Below are positions 33,346 through 42,319 of a DNA stretch of 64,000 bases, one piece after another. The DNA lies in contig JBDTOO010000002.1 in NCBI GenBank assembly GCA_039933215.1, positions 1 to 64,000 on the forward strand, written 5' to 3'. The first letter of the stretch is position 1; the number at the start of each line of letters is the position of its first letter. Both the position numbers and the translations under genes were made by a program. The stretch comes from JALYUA01 sp039933215. GTDB taxonomy: Bacteria; Acidobacteriota; Thermoanaerobaculia; UBA5066; Gp7-AA6. Under the pieces are notes generated by a model. The model was not told where the DNA came from. It worked only from the letters and a program-made list of their open reading frames with translations, and ran no database searches.

Positions 33346-34464
33346 ATGGGAAACGGCGTGCGAGACGCGGATACGGTCGGGCGCGGCGCCGGCCCGGCAG
33401 AGTCTACGGGAGCCGGGGATCCGGGCGGCGCGGTCCCGCCGCGGCCGGACGGAGAGACCCTCCTGCCGGACGAAGAGTTCCGCCCCGCCTGGTGGCTGCC
33501 GGGCCCGCACCTGCAGACCGTCTGGGGCACGCTCACGCGCCGCCGCCGCGGCGGGCTCGACTACCGCCGCGAGCGGCTTCCGACGCCGGACGGGGACGAG
33601 ATCTGGATTGACCACGTCGACGGACCGGAGGGCGCTCCGCGCCTCGTCGTGCTCCACGGGCTCGAGGGCAGCTCCTACTCCGTCTACGTGCAGGGGCTCC
33701 TCGAAACGGCGCGGGCGAGAGGCTGGCGGGGCGCCGCCGTGAATTTTCGCTCGTGCGCCCGCGACCCGAACCGCCTCGGCCGGTGGGTTCCCAACCTGCG
33801 CCCGCGGCTCTACCACTCGGGCGAGACGAGCGACTTCGGCCACGTCGTGTCGCACCTGGCGGCGGCGGATCCCGGATCGCCCCTCGTCGCGGCCGGCGCC
33901 TCTCTCGGAGGCAACGTGCTGCTGAAATGGCTCGGCGAGAATCCCGGACAGACTCTCGTTCGCGCCGCCGCGACGCTCTCCGTCCCGTATGACCTCGGCG
34001 CCGGCGCGCGCTACATGGAGCGGGGGCTCGGGCCGCACTACCTGGCGCGGTTCCTGAGCACGCTGCGCGCGAAGGCGGAGGACCTCGCCGCGCGATTCCC
34101 GGAAGCGGCCCGGCGCCTCGATCTACCCCGGGCGCGGGCCGCGAAAACTTTCACCGCCTTCGACGACGCGGCGACCGCGCCCCTCCACGGCTTCACGGGA
34201 GCCGGCGACTACTACGCGCGATCGAGCTCGATCGGGTTCGTCTCGCAGATCCGCACGCCGACCCTGTGCGTCTCCTCTGAAGACGATCCCTTCCTGCCTC
34301 GATCCGTTCTCGACGAGGTGCGGGAGCGCGCATCCCCGGCCGTGCAATTGCGCCGGACCTCGCGCGGCGGGCACATCGGATTCGTCGGCGGGGGAGCGGG
34401 CCCGCGTTTCTGGGCGGAGCGCGCCGCCGTCGACTGGCTCGCGGGGCGGCTGGAAGGGCGCTGA
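33346..34464 (+). CDS. YheT-family alpha/beta hydrolase
   Basis: A 372-residue hydrolase. After ~45 disordered residues it matches the YheT/EMB8 family: WLPGPHLQTVWGTLTRR (~50), VLHGLEGSSYSVYVQG (~100), AGASLGGNVLLKWLGE (nucleophile Ser, ~185), EDDPFLPRS (acid Asp, ~310) and SRGGHIGFVGG (His, ~340). Members are lipid or ester hydrolases of unclear natural substrate. The ATG at 33346 is used; GTG 33358 is possible. No signal peptide, so probably cytoplasmic. Confidence 0.9.
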   Translation: MGNGVRDADTVGRGAGPAESTGAGDPGGAVPPRPDGETLLPDEEFRPAWWLPGPHLQTVWGTLTRRRRGGLDYRRERLPTPDGDEIWIDHVDGPEGAPRLVVLHGLEGSSYSVYVQGLLETARARGWRGAAVNFRSCARDPNRLGRWVPNLRPRLYHSGETSDFGHVVSHLAAADPGSPLVAAGASLGGNVLLKWLGENPGQTLVRAAATLSVPYDLGAGARYMERGLGPHYLARFLSTLRAKAEDLAARFPEAARRLDLPRARAAKTFTAFDDAATAPLHGFTGAGDYYARSSSIGFVSQIRTPTLCVSSEDDPFLPRSVLDEVRERASPAVQLRRTSRGGHIGFVGGGAGPRFWAERAAVDWLAGRLEGR

Positions 34465-34577
34465 CCATTCGCGGCTTCGTTCCGTACCCGCGGCCGCCGG
34501 CGTCCTCATCGGGTTCGTCGCCGCGCGGGATGCTTCTCCGCCGCGACGGCTAGTCCGGAACGGCCAATCCGGGACGG

Positions 34578-35786
34578 CTAGTCCGGGACGGTGTCCGCGT
34601 CGACGACGGCGCCGCGCGCGATGACCACCTTGTCGCGGATCAGGGCGTTCTTGCCGATCGTCGTGATGCCGAGGCCGGACCCGGCGCGATCGATGTGCCC
34701 CACGCGTGCGTGCTTGCCGATCCGCACGGATTTGTCGACGATCGCGCGCTCGATCCGCGCTCCCGTCTCGATCCGCGAGTCCGTCAGGATCACCGACTCG
34801 CGGATGATGGCGCGCGGCCCGATGTAGACGCCGGGTGAAAGGACGCATCGCTCGATCCGGGCGCCGGGCGAAATGACGCACCCGTCGGTGATCATGCTGT
34901 CCTTGATCAGAGCGCCCTCCCGCGTGACGACCGGCGGCCGCTCCTCGGAGCGCGTGTGGATGATCCAGCTGCGGTCGTTCAGGTCGAGCGCCGGCGGATC
35001 CTCGAGGAGGTCCATCTGGGACTCCCAATACGCCTCGATCGTCCCGACGTCGACCCAGTACCCCTCGAACGGATACGCGAAGACGCGCTGCCCGGAGGCG
35101 ACCATCCGCGGGATGACGTCCTTGCCGAAGTCGTGCGAGGAGTCGCGCCGGCGGGAATCCTCCGTCAGGACCTGCGAGAGCATCTCGCGCCCGAAGACGT
35201 AGATGCCCATCGACGCGAGCGTCCCGGGAGGCTCGGCGGGCTTCTCGACGAACTTGGTGACGCGGCCCTCTTCGCCCGGGTCGTCCGTCGCGAGGATCCC
35301 CATCCGCGTCGCCTCTTCCGGGGTCACGTTCAGGGTCGCGATGGTGACGTCCGCCTTGCGCTCGATGTGGAAGCGGAGGAGCGGGTCGTAGTTCATCTTG
35401 TAGATGTGGTCGCCCGAGAGGACGAGGACGAAGTCGGGAGCGCCCCGCTCGACGAACGAAAGGTTCTGGCTGATCGCGTCGGCGGTCCCCTTGTACCAGT
35501 CGGTGACCATGCGGCCGCGGTAAGGCTGGTAGATCTGGACGCCGCCGGTGAATCCCCGGTCGAGGTCCCAGGGGCGCCCCGCGCCGATGTGCTCGTTCAA
35601 CGAGTGCGGGCGGTACTGGGTCAGGATCATGACGTCCGCGATGCCCGAGTTCACGCAGTTCGAGAGCGTGAAGTCGATGATTCGGTATTTCCCGGCGAAG
35701 GGAACCGCCGGTTTCGCGCGCTTGTCCGTCAGGACGCCGAGGCGAGACCCTTCGCCGCCGGCGAGGATGACCGCGCGGGTCTTCAT
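34578..35786 (-). CDS. glgC: Glucose-1-phosphate adenylyltransferase
   Basis: A 402-residue ADP-glucose pyrophosphorylase, the committed step of glycogen synthesis (ATP + glucose 1-P gives ADP-glucose). N-terminal nucleotidyltransferase: VILAGGEGSRLG (~6), RAKPAVPFAGKYRIIDF (~24), VLSGDHIYKMNY (~125); C-terminal left-handed beta-helix from ~300 (hexapeptide-like CVISPGARIERCVLSPG, VRIGKHARVGH). The ATG at 35786 begins four bases past the glgA stop, so the two are coupled. Three copies of a 14-base CGGCTAGTCCGGGA-like unit overlap the stop codon region (34556-34590). Confidence 0.96.
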   Translation of the reverse strand: MKTRAVILAGGEGSRLGVLTDKRAKPAVPFAGKYRIIDFTLSNCVNSGIADVMILTQYRPHSLNEHIGAGRPWDLDRGFTGGVQIYQPYRGRMVTDWYKGTADAISQNLSFVERGAPDFVLVLSGDHIYKMNYDPLLRFHIERKADVTIATLNVTPEEATRMGILATDDPGEEGRVTKFVEKPAEPPGTLASMGIYVFGREMLSQVLTEDSRRRDSSHDFGKDVIPRMVASGQRVFAYPFEGYWVDVGTIEAYWESQMDLLEDPPALDLNDRSWIIHTRSEERPPVVTREGALIKDSMITDGCVISPGARIERCVLSPGVYIGPRAIIRESVILTDSRIETGARIERAIVDKSVRIGKHARVGHIDRAGSGLGITTIGKNALIRDKVVIARGAVVDADTVPD

Positions 35787-35790
35787 CGGA

Positions 35791-37236
35791 TCAGGCCCGG
35801 GATTCCGCGGGCCGGGCGCGCTGTGCCTGCGCGTAGAGCGCGCCATACTGCGCCGCCGAGCGCGTCCACGAGAAGTCGGCCTGCATTCCGTGGCTCTGCA
35901 GCTGCGCCCATTTTTCGGGCTGAGCGTACACCCGCATCATTCGCTCGAGCGCGTCCCACAGCGCCGTAGCGCTGTATTGGTCGAACATCAGCCCGTTGCC
36001 CCCCGGATCTCCCGCGTCGATCACCGTGTCCGCGAGTCCGCCCGTCCGGCGCGCGACGGGCACCGCGCCGTAGCGCATCGCGATCATCTGCGTCAGCCCG
36101 CAGGGCTCGTAACGGGAGGGGATGAGCAGCGCGTCGGCGCCGGCGTAGATCCGCCGCGCGTAGGGCCCGTCGAAGCGCAGGCGGACGCTCGCCTGCCCTG
36201 GATACTGGAGCTCCAGGGCGGCGAACGCATGCTCGAGCGCTGACTCCCCGGTGCCGAGGAGCACGAACTGGCCGCCGATCGCGAGCCACCGCGAAACGGC
36301 GGGGATCGCGATGTCCAGGCCTTTCTGGTTGTCGAGCCGCGAGACGACGGCGAGAAGCGGCCGCGCCGGGTCTTCCGGAAGCCCCGCGTCGCGCTGCAGC
36401 TGCGCCTTGTTCGGGCGGCGCCGGGCGACGCTGCCGGCGTCGTAGCGCACGGCGAGCGCGTCGTCGGTCGCGGGATTCCAGCTCCGGACGTCGATGCCGT
36501 TCAGGATTCCCGTCAGGTGATCCGCGCGGGACCGGAGGAGGCCGTCGAGCCCGTATCCGTACTCGGGCGTCCGGATCTCGCGCGCGTAGGTCGGGGACAC
36601 CGTCGTGATCTCGTCGGCCATCAGGATCCCCAGCGCGAGGAGCGAGTCCCGGTGGGACCGGGGAAGCGCCTCGGCCGCGTCCGTCCGCGGCAGCAGGTAC
36701 TCGCCCATGGCGCGGCCCGCGCCCTGTCCCGCGTACGGAAGGTTGTGGATCGTCAGGACGGACGCGGCGAGCCGGAAGAAATCGTTTCGGCGACCCTCCA
36801 CGCCGAGCCAGTAGATTGCGGCGGCGGCGTGGAAGTCGTGCGCGTGGACCACGTCGGGGCGGAAGCCGAGAGACTGCGCCGCCCAGAGGCTCGCGAGCGC
36901 GTAGAAGATGAATTTTGGTCCGTCTTCTTCGATCCCCGCGCCGTACACCTGCGAGTCGGTGGGGATCGGAGGCCCGGTGACGAGCCAGTGGGGGACGCCG
37001 CCGACGTCGGTCGCGAAGATGTCGGCGCGCTGGTCTCCCGCCCCGCGCCGCACCGTGACGGAGTCGATCGGCTCGGGACGCCAGCGTGCCCAGTCGATCC
37101 GTCCGTACCCGGGGATCGCGACGCGGACCTCGTGGCCCGCTTCGATCAGCGCCGCCGGCAGCGATCCCGCGACGTCGCCGAGTCCGCCGACCTTGACCAG
37201 AGGCGCCGCTTCGGCGGCGAGAAACAGGACCTTCAC
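35791..37236 (-). CDS. glgA: Glycogen synthase, GT5 (ADP-glucose)
   Basis: A 481-residue glycosyltransferase that extends alpha-1,4-glucan from ADP-glucose. The donor-binding motif KVGGLGDVAGSLP is at ~14-26, DVVHAHDFHAAAA at ~125, VSRLDNQKGLD at ~300 and EPCGLTQMIAMRYGAVPV at ~385. The frame extends to an ATG at 37341, but the GTG at 37236 gives the canonical VKVLFLAAEAAPLVK start; the ribosome site is weak. Forms an operon with glgC. No branching enzyme or phosphorylase lies in the window. Confidence 0.95.
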   Translation of the reverse strand: MKVLFLAAEAAPLVKVGGLGDVAGSLPAALIEAGHEVRVAIPGYGRIDWARWRPEPIDSVTVRRGAGDQRADIFATDVGGVPHWLVTGPPIPTDSQVYGAGIEEDGPKFIFYALASLWAAQSLGFRPDVVHAHDFHAAAAIYWLGVEGRRNDFFRLAASVLTIHNLPYAGQGAGRAMGEYLLPRTDAAEALPRSHRDSLLALGILMADEITTVSPTYAREIRTPEYGYGLDGLLRSRADHLTGILNGIDVRSWNPATDDALAVRYDAGSVARRRPNKAQLQRDAGLPEDPARPLLAVVSRLDNQKGLDIAIPAVSRWLAIGGQFVLLGTGESALEHAFAALELQYPGQASVRLRFDGPYARRIYAGADALLIPSRYEPCGLTQMIAMRYGAVPVARRTGGLADTVIDAGDPGGNGLMFDQYSATALWDALERMMRVYAQPEKWAQLQSHGMQADFSWTRSAAQYGALYAQAQRARPAESRA

Positions 37237-37258
37237 GATCCGCCGCGGCGGCCGCTCG

Positions 37259-37684
37259 TCACGCCGTCGGGGTGGCGGCCGGCGCGGGCGAGGGGGGAGG
37301 AGGCGTGCGCCGCGGCGCGAATCGTCGGCCGCGCCGGGCACCGGGCGTCGGCGATTTCGCGGCCTGCGCCGTCCGCGCGGGCGTCGCCCCCGGCGCCGGC
37401 GTCACGGCGGGACCCGCGCCCGCGGTCGGCGTCGGCGCGGTCGCGATCTTCTCCTCCGTCTTCACGCGGCCCCCCGCGGGGGTCTCCTGCTGCGCCGGAG
37501 GACCGGGGGCGAAGCGGTTGCCGTCCATCGGCGCCGGCGGGTGCACTCCGGGCGCCACGCCCGTGCCGGGGTTCGCCCGGAGGGGGCCCTCCGCCGGCCG
37601 GTCGGGCGCCGGCGAGTGCTGGGCCAGCGCGAAAGCCGCGCAGCCGCTGAAACAGACCGCCGCGATGATCGGGGAAGTTTTCAA
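37259..37684 (-). CDS. Small exported Pro/Ala-rich protein
   Basis: A 141-residue protein: signal peptide (MKTSPIIAAVCFSGC to ALAQH), then entirely low-complexity Pro, Ala, Gly and Thr with scattered charges. It starts at TTG, with AGGAGA eight bases upstream. It lies 22 bases before glgA on the same strand and may be co-transcribed, though a functional link is not evident. Possibly a periplasmic linker protein; codon use suggests it is real, composition makes homology uninformative. Confidence 0.6.
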   Translation of the reverse strand: MKTSPIIAAVCFSGCAAFALAQHSPAPDRPAEGPLRANPGTGVAPGVHPPAPMDGNRFAPGPPAQQETPAGGRVKTEEKIATAPTPTAGAGPAVTPAPGATPARTAQAAKSPTPGARRGRRFAPRRTPPPPSPAPAATPTA

Positions 37685-37774
37685 GGGGAAGGTCTCCTCT
37701 CATAACAGGATATCGGATTGCCGGAGGGGCGAGGGGAGATCTGAAAAAGGCCGGCGGGTCGAGGGGAGATCTGA

Positions 37775-37800
37775 AAAACGGCGCCTTCGGGCGCCGTTTT
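37775..37800. terminator. Bidirectional intrinsic terminator
   Basis: AAAACGGCGCC, loop TTCG, GGCGCCGTTTT: a perfect 11-pair hairpin with A/T-tracts on both sides (GTTTTTC on the minus strand). It lies 175 bases past the prolyl oligopeptidase stop on the minus strand. A 30-base-period direct repeat (GAGGGGAGATCTGAAAAA at 37731 and 37761) precedes it. Confidence 0.85.
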
Positions 37801-37974
37801 CTATCCGGCCATTTGTCGGCGATCGGGCCATCGGGACATCGGGCCATCTGAGAATGCGGCTGTCGATACACCTCGAGCCATGATGTTCCTGCCTTTTCGG
37901 TGCCTGGGCCCTCTACCTCGAGGAGCCCGAAAGCACCGAGCTGCGGCAACCTCCCATGACGCGGGAGGCGACGT

Positions 37975-40095
37975 TTACGCTGCGGGAGCCGAAGCGAAGC
38001 GCAGGCGACGTTCCGACGTCTCCGCGAACAGAAACGAGAGCTCGTCGGTCAGATCGTCGATCTGCTTCGGGATGGGCGTCGAGTTTCGCGAGTGCCCCGC
38101 CTTCGTGTCGTAGTGGAGGATCACGGGGCGATCCGACGCCGTGGCGGCCTGGAGGAGCGCGGTCATCTTGCGCGCGTGGAGGGGAGAGACTCGGGTGTCC
38201 GAATCCCCCGTGATGAAGAGGACCGCGGGGTACTTCGTTCCGGACCGGACGCGGTGGTAAGGCGAGTAGGCGTAGAGGGACCGAAACTGCTCCGGCTCGT
38301 CCGCGGAGCCGTATTCGGGCACCCAGAACCCCGCGACCAGGAACTTCTGGTACCGGAGCATGTCGAGGAGCGGGTACGAGCAGTCGACGGCGGCGAACAG
38401 ATCGGGCCGCTGCGTCATCGCGGCTCCGACCAGCAGGCCCCCGTTCGATGCGCCGGAGATCGCGAGCCGCGCGGGCTCGGTGTATCGCTCGCGCACGAGC
38501 CATTCGGCCGCGGCGATGAAGTCGTCGAACACGTTCTGCTTGCGCCCGAGCATCCCCGCGTGATGCCACTCCTCGCCGAACTCGTTGCCTCCGCGCAGGT
38601 TCGCCAGGGCGTAAACGCCGCCGTGCTCGACCCAGGCGACGACCCTCGCGGTAAACGCAGGCAGTTGCGGAAGGTTGAAGCCCCCGTACCCCGTCAGGAG
38701 GGCGGGATGCGAGCCGTCGAGCTTCATTCCCTTCCGATGCACGAGGAACATCGGGATCATCGTGCCGTCCTTCGACGGGTATCGGACCTGCCGCACCTCG
38801 AAGGCGGAGCTGTCGACGGGTACGGTCTCCTTCGCCCAGACGCGCCGCGCTCCCGTCGTCACGTCCCATTCGTAGACGGTCGACGGCGTCGTGAAGGAGA
38901 CGAACGTGAAGAAGGCCTTCAAAGATCCCCAGCGGCCCTGAAGCGCCGAGACGGTGCCGATGCCCGGAAGCGAGATCTCCCCCTTCGGGGTCCCGTCGGC
39001 TTCGAAGATCCGGAGCTTCGGGAGGACGTTCTCGAGATACCGCACGACGATCCGGCCGCCGACCGGGTAATAGCCCGCAATCGCCGATTGCCCGGACGGA
39101 ACGATCTCCTTCCATTTGTCCCGCGCGGGATCGGCGAGATCGACGGAGAGGATCCGGCCCTTCGGGGCATCCCAGTTCGTCTCGAGAAGGAGACGGTCTC
39201 CGACGAGCTCCGGATTGAACCGGGCGTCGAGGTCGTTGACGATCGGCACCATCGAACCCTGGTGGGCGAGGTCCTGGACGTAGATCTCCGTCTTGACCGC
39301 CGCCGAGCCGTGCGACACGGCCGCGACCAGCCAGCGTCCGCTGTCCGAGAGACCGATCCCGATGAACTTTTCGGGCCCGTACCCGTCGCCGAAGATCTTC
39401 CGGTCTTCCCCGACGGGCGATCCCAGCGTGTGGACATAGACGCGAGGACCCTCCTTTTCGTGGCGCCCGTAGTACAGGGATTTCCGGCCGGGAGCGATCG
39501 AGACGCCGGAGTAGCGGGCGCGGGGAAGCGCGTCGGGAAGGTCGACGCCGGTGTCGACGTCGCGGAACCGGATCGTGACCTCGTCCTCGCCGCCCTGCTG
39601 GATTCCGTAGGCCACCAGGCGGCCGTCGTTCGAGACGTCCAGGAGGTTGATGGACGTGCGATGGTCGGCCGAAAGCGCGTGCGGGTCGATGAGGACCCTG
39701 TCGGGCCCCTGCCGGGTCATGCGCACGTACAGGACGGAGAGGTCCTGATCGGCGCGGCGCCGGAAGAAGAAGAGGCGGCCGGCGCGCTCCCGCGGCGCCG
39801 CGGTCGTGTCCACCCGGAGGAGCTCGCTCAGCCGCCGCCGCAGGCGGTCGCGGCCCGGGAGGGCCTGGAGGACCGACTCCGAGTACCGGTTCTGGGCGTC
39901 GATCCAGGCGCGCGTCTCGGGAGCGTTCTGGTCCTCCAGCCACCTGTAGGGATCCTCGACGGTCACAGCGCCATAGGCGTCTCGGACGACGTCGCGTCGC
40001 GTCGCGGGCGGGCGCTCGGACTCGGCTGCCCGGGCGGCGAAGGGTGCGGAGGCGGCGAGGATCATCATGAGGGCGCGGACGAGCGTTCGACGCAT
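37975..40095 (-). CDS. Secreted prolyl oligopeptidase (S9A)
   Basis: A 706-residue serine peptidase that cleaves short peptides after proline. Signal peptide at 1-23 (to AARAAE), N-terminal strand (DPYRWLEDQNAPETRAWID), seven-bladed propeller (~90-420), then the catalytic alpha/beta hydrolase domain: GYGGFNLPQLP (~470), ANLRGGNEFGEEWH (~500), GASNGGLLVGAAM (nucleophile Ser, ~556), GDSDTRVSPLHARK (Asp, ~640), AGHSRNS (His, ~677). The ATG at 40095 follows AAGGAG. Export implies a role in scavenging peptides. Transcribed alone, ending at the terminator near 37790. Confidence 0.95.
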   Translation of the reverse strand: MRRTLVRALMMILAASAPFAARAAESERPPATRRDVVRDAYGAVTVEDPYRWLEDQNAPETRAWIDAQNRYSESVLQALPGRDRLRRRLSELLRVDTTAAPRERAGRLFFFRRRADQDLSVLYVRMTRQGPDRVLIDPHALSADHRTSINLLDVSNDGRLVAYGIQQGGEDEVTIRFRDVDTGVDLPDALPRARYSGVSIAPGRKSLYYGRHEKEGPRVYVHTLGSPVGEDRKIFGDGYGPEKFIGIGLSDSGRWLVAAVSHGSAAVKTEIYVQDLAHQGSMVPIVNDLDARFNPELVGDRLLLETNWDAPKGRILSVDLADPARDKWKEIVPSGQSAIAGYYPVGGRIVVRYLENVLPKLRIFEADGTPKGEISLPGIGTVSALQGRWGSLKAFFTFVSFTTPSTVYEWDVTTGARRVWAKETVPVDSSAFEVRQVRYPSKDGTMIPMFLVHRKGMKLDGSHPALLTGYGGFNLPQLPAFTARVVAWVEHGGVYALANLRGGNEFGEEWHHAGMLGRKQNVFDDFIAAAEWLVRERYTEPARLAISGASNGGLLVGAAMTQRPDLFAAVDCSYPLLDMLRYQKFLVAGFWVPEYGSADEPEQFRSLYAYSPYHRVRSGTKYPAVLFITGDSDTRVSPLHARKMTALLQAATASDRPVILHYDTKAGHSRNSTPIPKQIDDLTDELSFLFAETSERRLRFASAPAA

Positions 40096-40163
40096 CGGCG
40101 TCTCTCCTTGAATTGTCGCGAGAGGGGGGGTCACGGGAGGGAAAAGAGGCGGGAAGCCGAAAA

Positions 40164-40538
40164 CTAACGGATGGAAGTGACGATCCCGTTCTCGAAGACG
40201 ACGGTCTTGCCGACGTCCCGGTAGGTCCACGTCTCCCGCCGCACTCCCATGTCGGTCGTCTCCGATTGGGTGTCGCTCGGCGCGCCGAGGAGCGCGCGGA
40301 CCTGGTCGGGCGTCATGTTCTCGCTGACGCCCGCGGCGGGCGGGGCATCGGCGGCATTCTGGGCGCCCGCCGTCTCGGCGTTGCGCGCGTCGCTCGCCCT
40401 GGCCGCCGCCCGGGCGCGCTCGATCGGCGTCGACGGGCCGGTCTCTTTCCGGGTGAACAGGCTCCCGGCCTGGGACTTGTACAGCCACGCTCCCGCCGCG
40501 ACGACGATCACGAGAAGCAGGAGCCGCCCGGCAGACAT
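40164..40538 (-). CDS. Membrane-anchored BamE/SmpA-like protein
   Basis: A 124-residue protein: N-terminal anchor (LLLLVIVVAAGAWLY, ~5-20), Ala-rich linker, then the domain MTPDQVRALLGAPSDTQ to GKTVVFENGIVTSI (~75-124), the pattern of the SmpA/OmlA (BamE-like) fold. Such domains act in outer-membrane assembly or as sensors; here no lipobox is present. ATG at 40538 is inferred from the hydrophobic start; divergent from the LEA lipoprotein. Confidence 0.75.
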   Translation of the reverse strand: MSAGRLLLLVIVVAAGAWLYKSQAGSLFTRKETGPSTPIERARAAARASDARNAETAGAQNAADAPPAAGVSENMTPDQVRALLGAPSDTQSETTDMGVRRETWTYRDVGKTVVFENGIVTSIR

Positions 40539-40617
40539 GGCTCGATTGTACCCCCCGCCCTGCGGGCTCGCGGCCTCTGCGGGGAAGTCCCGGAGCCTTC
40601 CCGGGGTTCTCCGTCCC

Positions 40618-41103
40618 ATGAAGCCCACCCGCCTCGTGCGCATTACGCGCTCGCGCCTCGCTCGTTTCGCCCTGGCGGCCGCCCTCTTCGCCACCGCCTG
40701 CGTCACGTTCCGCCGACCCGAGGTGACGTTCCGGGGCGTCACGGTGGGAACCCTCGACTCCGCCGGAGGCGCTTTCGACGCCTCCTTCGACGTCTTCAAC
40801 CCGAACGGCTATCGGATCGGAGTCCGCCGTCTCACCTACCGCATCCACGTGAACGGCCGCGAGGCGGGCAGCGGCGCCGAAGAGCACGAAACGGTCCTCG
40901 AAGCGAAATCGACGACGCTCGTGCACCTCCCGCTGACCCTCGACTGGCAGAAGATCCGCTCGGCAGGCCTCGACTTCTTAGTCTCGGGCGGCATCGACTA
41001 CGCCGTAGAAGGCGAGATCACCTTCACCACCCCGATCGGAGCCTTCACGCGCCCCTACCGTCAGACAGGGACCTTTTCGCCCTCGGATCTGATCCGACGC
41101 TAA
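40618..41103 (+). CDS. LEA14/WHy-domain lipoprotein
   Basis: A 161-residue lipoprotein (lipobox LFATAC, Cys ~28) with a water-stress/hypersensitive-response (LEA2-type) beta-sandwich: FRGVTVGTLDSAGGAFDAS, FDVFNPNGYRIGVRRLTYR, VHLPLTLDW and a TTPIGAFTRPYRQTGTF end. The Asn-Pro-Asn-Gly segment is characteristic of the family. It probably sits on the outer or inner membrane in the periplasm. Stress protection is inferred from family membership only. Ribosome site weak. Confidence 0.8.
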   Translation: MKPTRLVRITRSRLARFALAAALFATACVTFRRPEVTFRGVTVGTLDSAGGAFDASFDVFNPNGYRIGVRRLTYRIHVNGREAGSGAEEHETVLEAKSTTLVHLPLTLDWQKIRSAGLDFLVSGGIDYAVEGEITFTTPIGAFTRPYRQTGTFSPSDLIRR

Positions 41104-41106
41104 CGT

Positions 41107-41213
41107 CGCCTGCGCTGACGCTCCGGCTCCCGCACCGGGAGGCTCCTCCGTTCGCGACGCTCGGGAGACTCCTCCCGGTGCGAGCGGATGGGCGAGCTCG
41201 CCCGGAATGAACA
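41107..41213. repeat. Structured intergenic repeat, copy 3
   Basis: Stem arms GCACCGGGAGG (41132-41142) and CCTCCCGGTGC (41171-41181), again changed in both arms relative to copies 1 and 2 but fully complementary. Loop keeps TTCGCGACGCTCGGGAGA, tail GAGCGGATGGGCGAG. Located right after the LEA gene stop. Confidence 0.85.
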
Positions 41214-41303
41214 GCCGGCCTCTTGTCACTTCCTGCGAGCAGACGCCGGCGTGCGTCTCCCGCCGCAAGGCGGCGATTTTCGGGTGGCGTGTTTGGGAAT
41301 AAT

Positions 41304-41325
41304 GACGAAATGCGTGCCTGACCCC
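41304..41325 (+). repeat. GAAATGCGTGCCTGACCCC repeat, copy 1
   Basis: The 22 bases GACGAAATGCGTGCCTGAC plus CCC recur with one change at 51884-51905 and in related form at 51807 and 51850. A shorter CCCCTGACCCC follows at 41331. It resembles short palindromic-type interspersed elements mobilised by REP-associated tyrosine transposases, but none is encoded here. Confidence 0.6.
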
Positions 41326-41341
41326 AACCGCCCCTGACCCC

Positions 41342-41420
41342 AAGAGGTCTCTCCCATCGCGAGGCTCGGGAACTCCTCGCGGTGCGAGCGGATGGATGAG
41401 TTCGCCGGAAATGCACCTTC
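41342..41420. repeat. Structured intergenic repeat, copy 4 (short form)
   Basis: Arms ATCGCGAGG (41356-41364) and CCTCGCGGT (41375-41383) with one G-T pair; loop shortened to CTCGGGAACT. Tail GCGAGCGGATGGATGAGTTCG is conserved. The block CACTTCCTGCGAGCAGACACC behind it also occurs after copy 3 (41228 and 41441). The rest of 41421-41796 shows no gene. Confidence 0.75.
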
Positions 41421-41796
41421 CCACCTCTTTTCACTTCCTGCGAGCAGACACCGGCGTCGACTCTCCCGCCGCAGGCGGTGGCGATTTCTGGCCGGGCCGG
41501 TCATCGCGCGAAAACCTCGGAAAGGAGAACGCATCGCCGAAGCAGGGGAACCGGACTGCCGCTGCGGTGACCCCGCTCCGCACGAGCCCTGTTACTCCAG
41601 TCCTCCCTGAAGCCCGTGGACGGCGGAGCCCTCCGCGGAGGCCATGAGTGAGGGAGCACACCAATCCGAGACTCTCGCCGCTCCGAGGCTGCGACCGAAC
41701 GCCGAGCGGAGGCCCGGTATTCTCAATCAAGGCAGGGCCGACGCGTGCCTCCGCGGGGGGCGCAGCCGCCGGCGGGCGTCTATTCCGCGCCGAACG

Positions 41797-42282
41797 TCAA
41801 GGCGCGCGATGCTCCAGGGTCGGAAGGGTGCGTCCCGTGGCCCAGGCGGACATGTCTCGCTCGCTGCCGAGCAAATCGCGAAGGGAGAGCGTCGCCAGGA
41901 CCCCGTCGATCGCGCTCTGGATCGTCTGCCAGACGAGGCGGATCGAGCAGTCGCTCGTACGGCCGCACAAGTTCGCCGTGCCCGCGTGCGCGACGCAGAA
42001 GTTCGAGTCGAAGATCCGCCCGCCCAGCACCGCCAGAACGTGACCCACGGCGATCTCCTCGGCCGGGCGCGACAGGGTGTAGCCGCCGGAGTGGCCGCGC
42101 GTCGCGGTGACGAAGCCGCCCTGTCGCAGGATGCGCATCATCTTGGCCACGTTCGGCTCGGAGATGCCCTCGGCGCGGGAGAGCTCGGGGATCGTGACGC
42201 TCCCGCAGGAGCCGGACTGAACCGTCTTGCCGACGCGGAGCAGGCAGCGGAGTCCGTATTCTTCCTGGGTGGAGAGCTTCAT
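41797..42282 (-). CDS. Rrf2-family Fe-S-type transcriptional regulator
   Basis: A 161-residue winged-helix repressor of the Rrf2 (IscR/SufR-like) family. N-terminal wHTH MKLSTQEEYGLRCLLRV, the recognition helix PNVAKMMRILRQGGFVTATR and wing GGYTLSRPAEEIAVGHVL. Three cysteines at the family position (FC, NLC, SDC; spacing nine and five) could carry an iron-sulfur cluster. AAGGAGG lies before the ATG. It is the last gene of the suf operon, which suggests cluster-sensing feedback on the promoter before sufB. Confidence 0.92.
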   Translation of the reverse strand: MKLSTQEEYGLRCLLRVGKTVQSGSCGSVTIPELSRAEGISEPNVAKMMRILRQGGFVTATRGHSGGYTLSRPAEEIAVGHVLAVLGGRIFDSNFCVAHAGTANLCGRTSDCSIRLVWQTIQSAIDGVLATLSLRDLLGSERDMSAWATGRTLPTLEHRAP

Positions 42283-42319
42283 CGGAGGCCTCCTTCGCCA
42301 TACGGATGGGAGAGCGTCT

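Noticed and set aside
36517..37650. Plus-strand 377-residue frame opposite glgA
   Set aside because: Antisense to a complete glycogen synthase with all motifs.
41104..41796. Possible tRNA or small RNA in the spacer before the suf operon end
   Set aside because: I could not fold a cloverleaf or find an anticodon arm; the hairpins belong to the repeat family.
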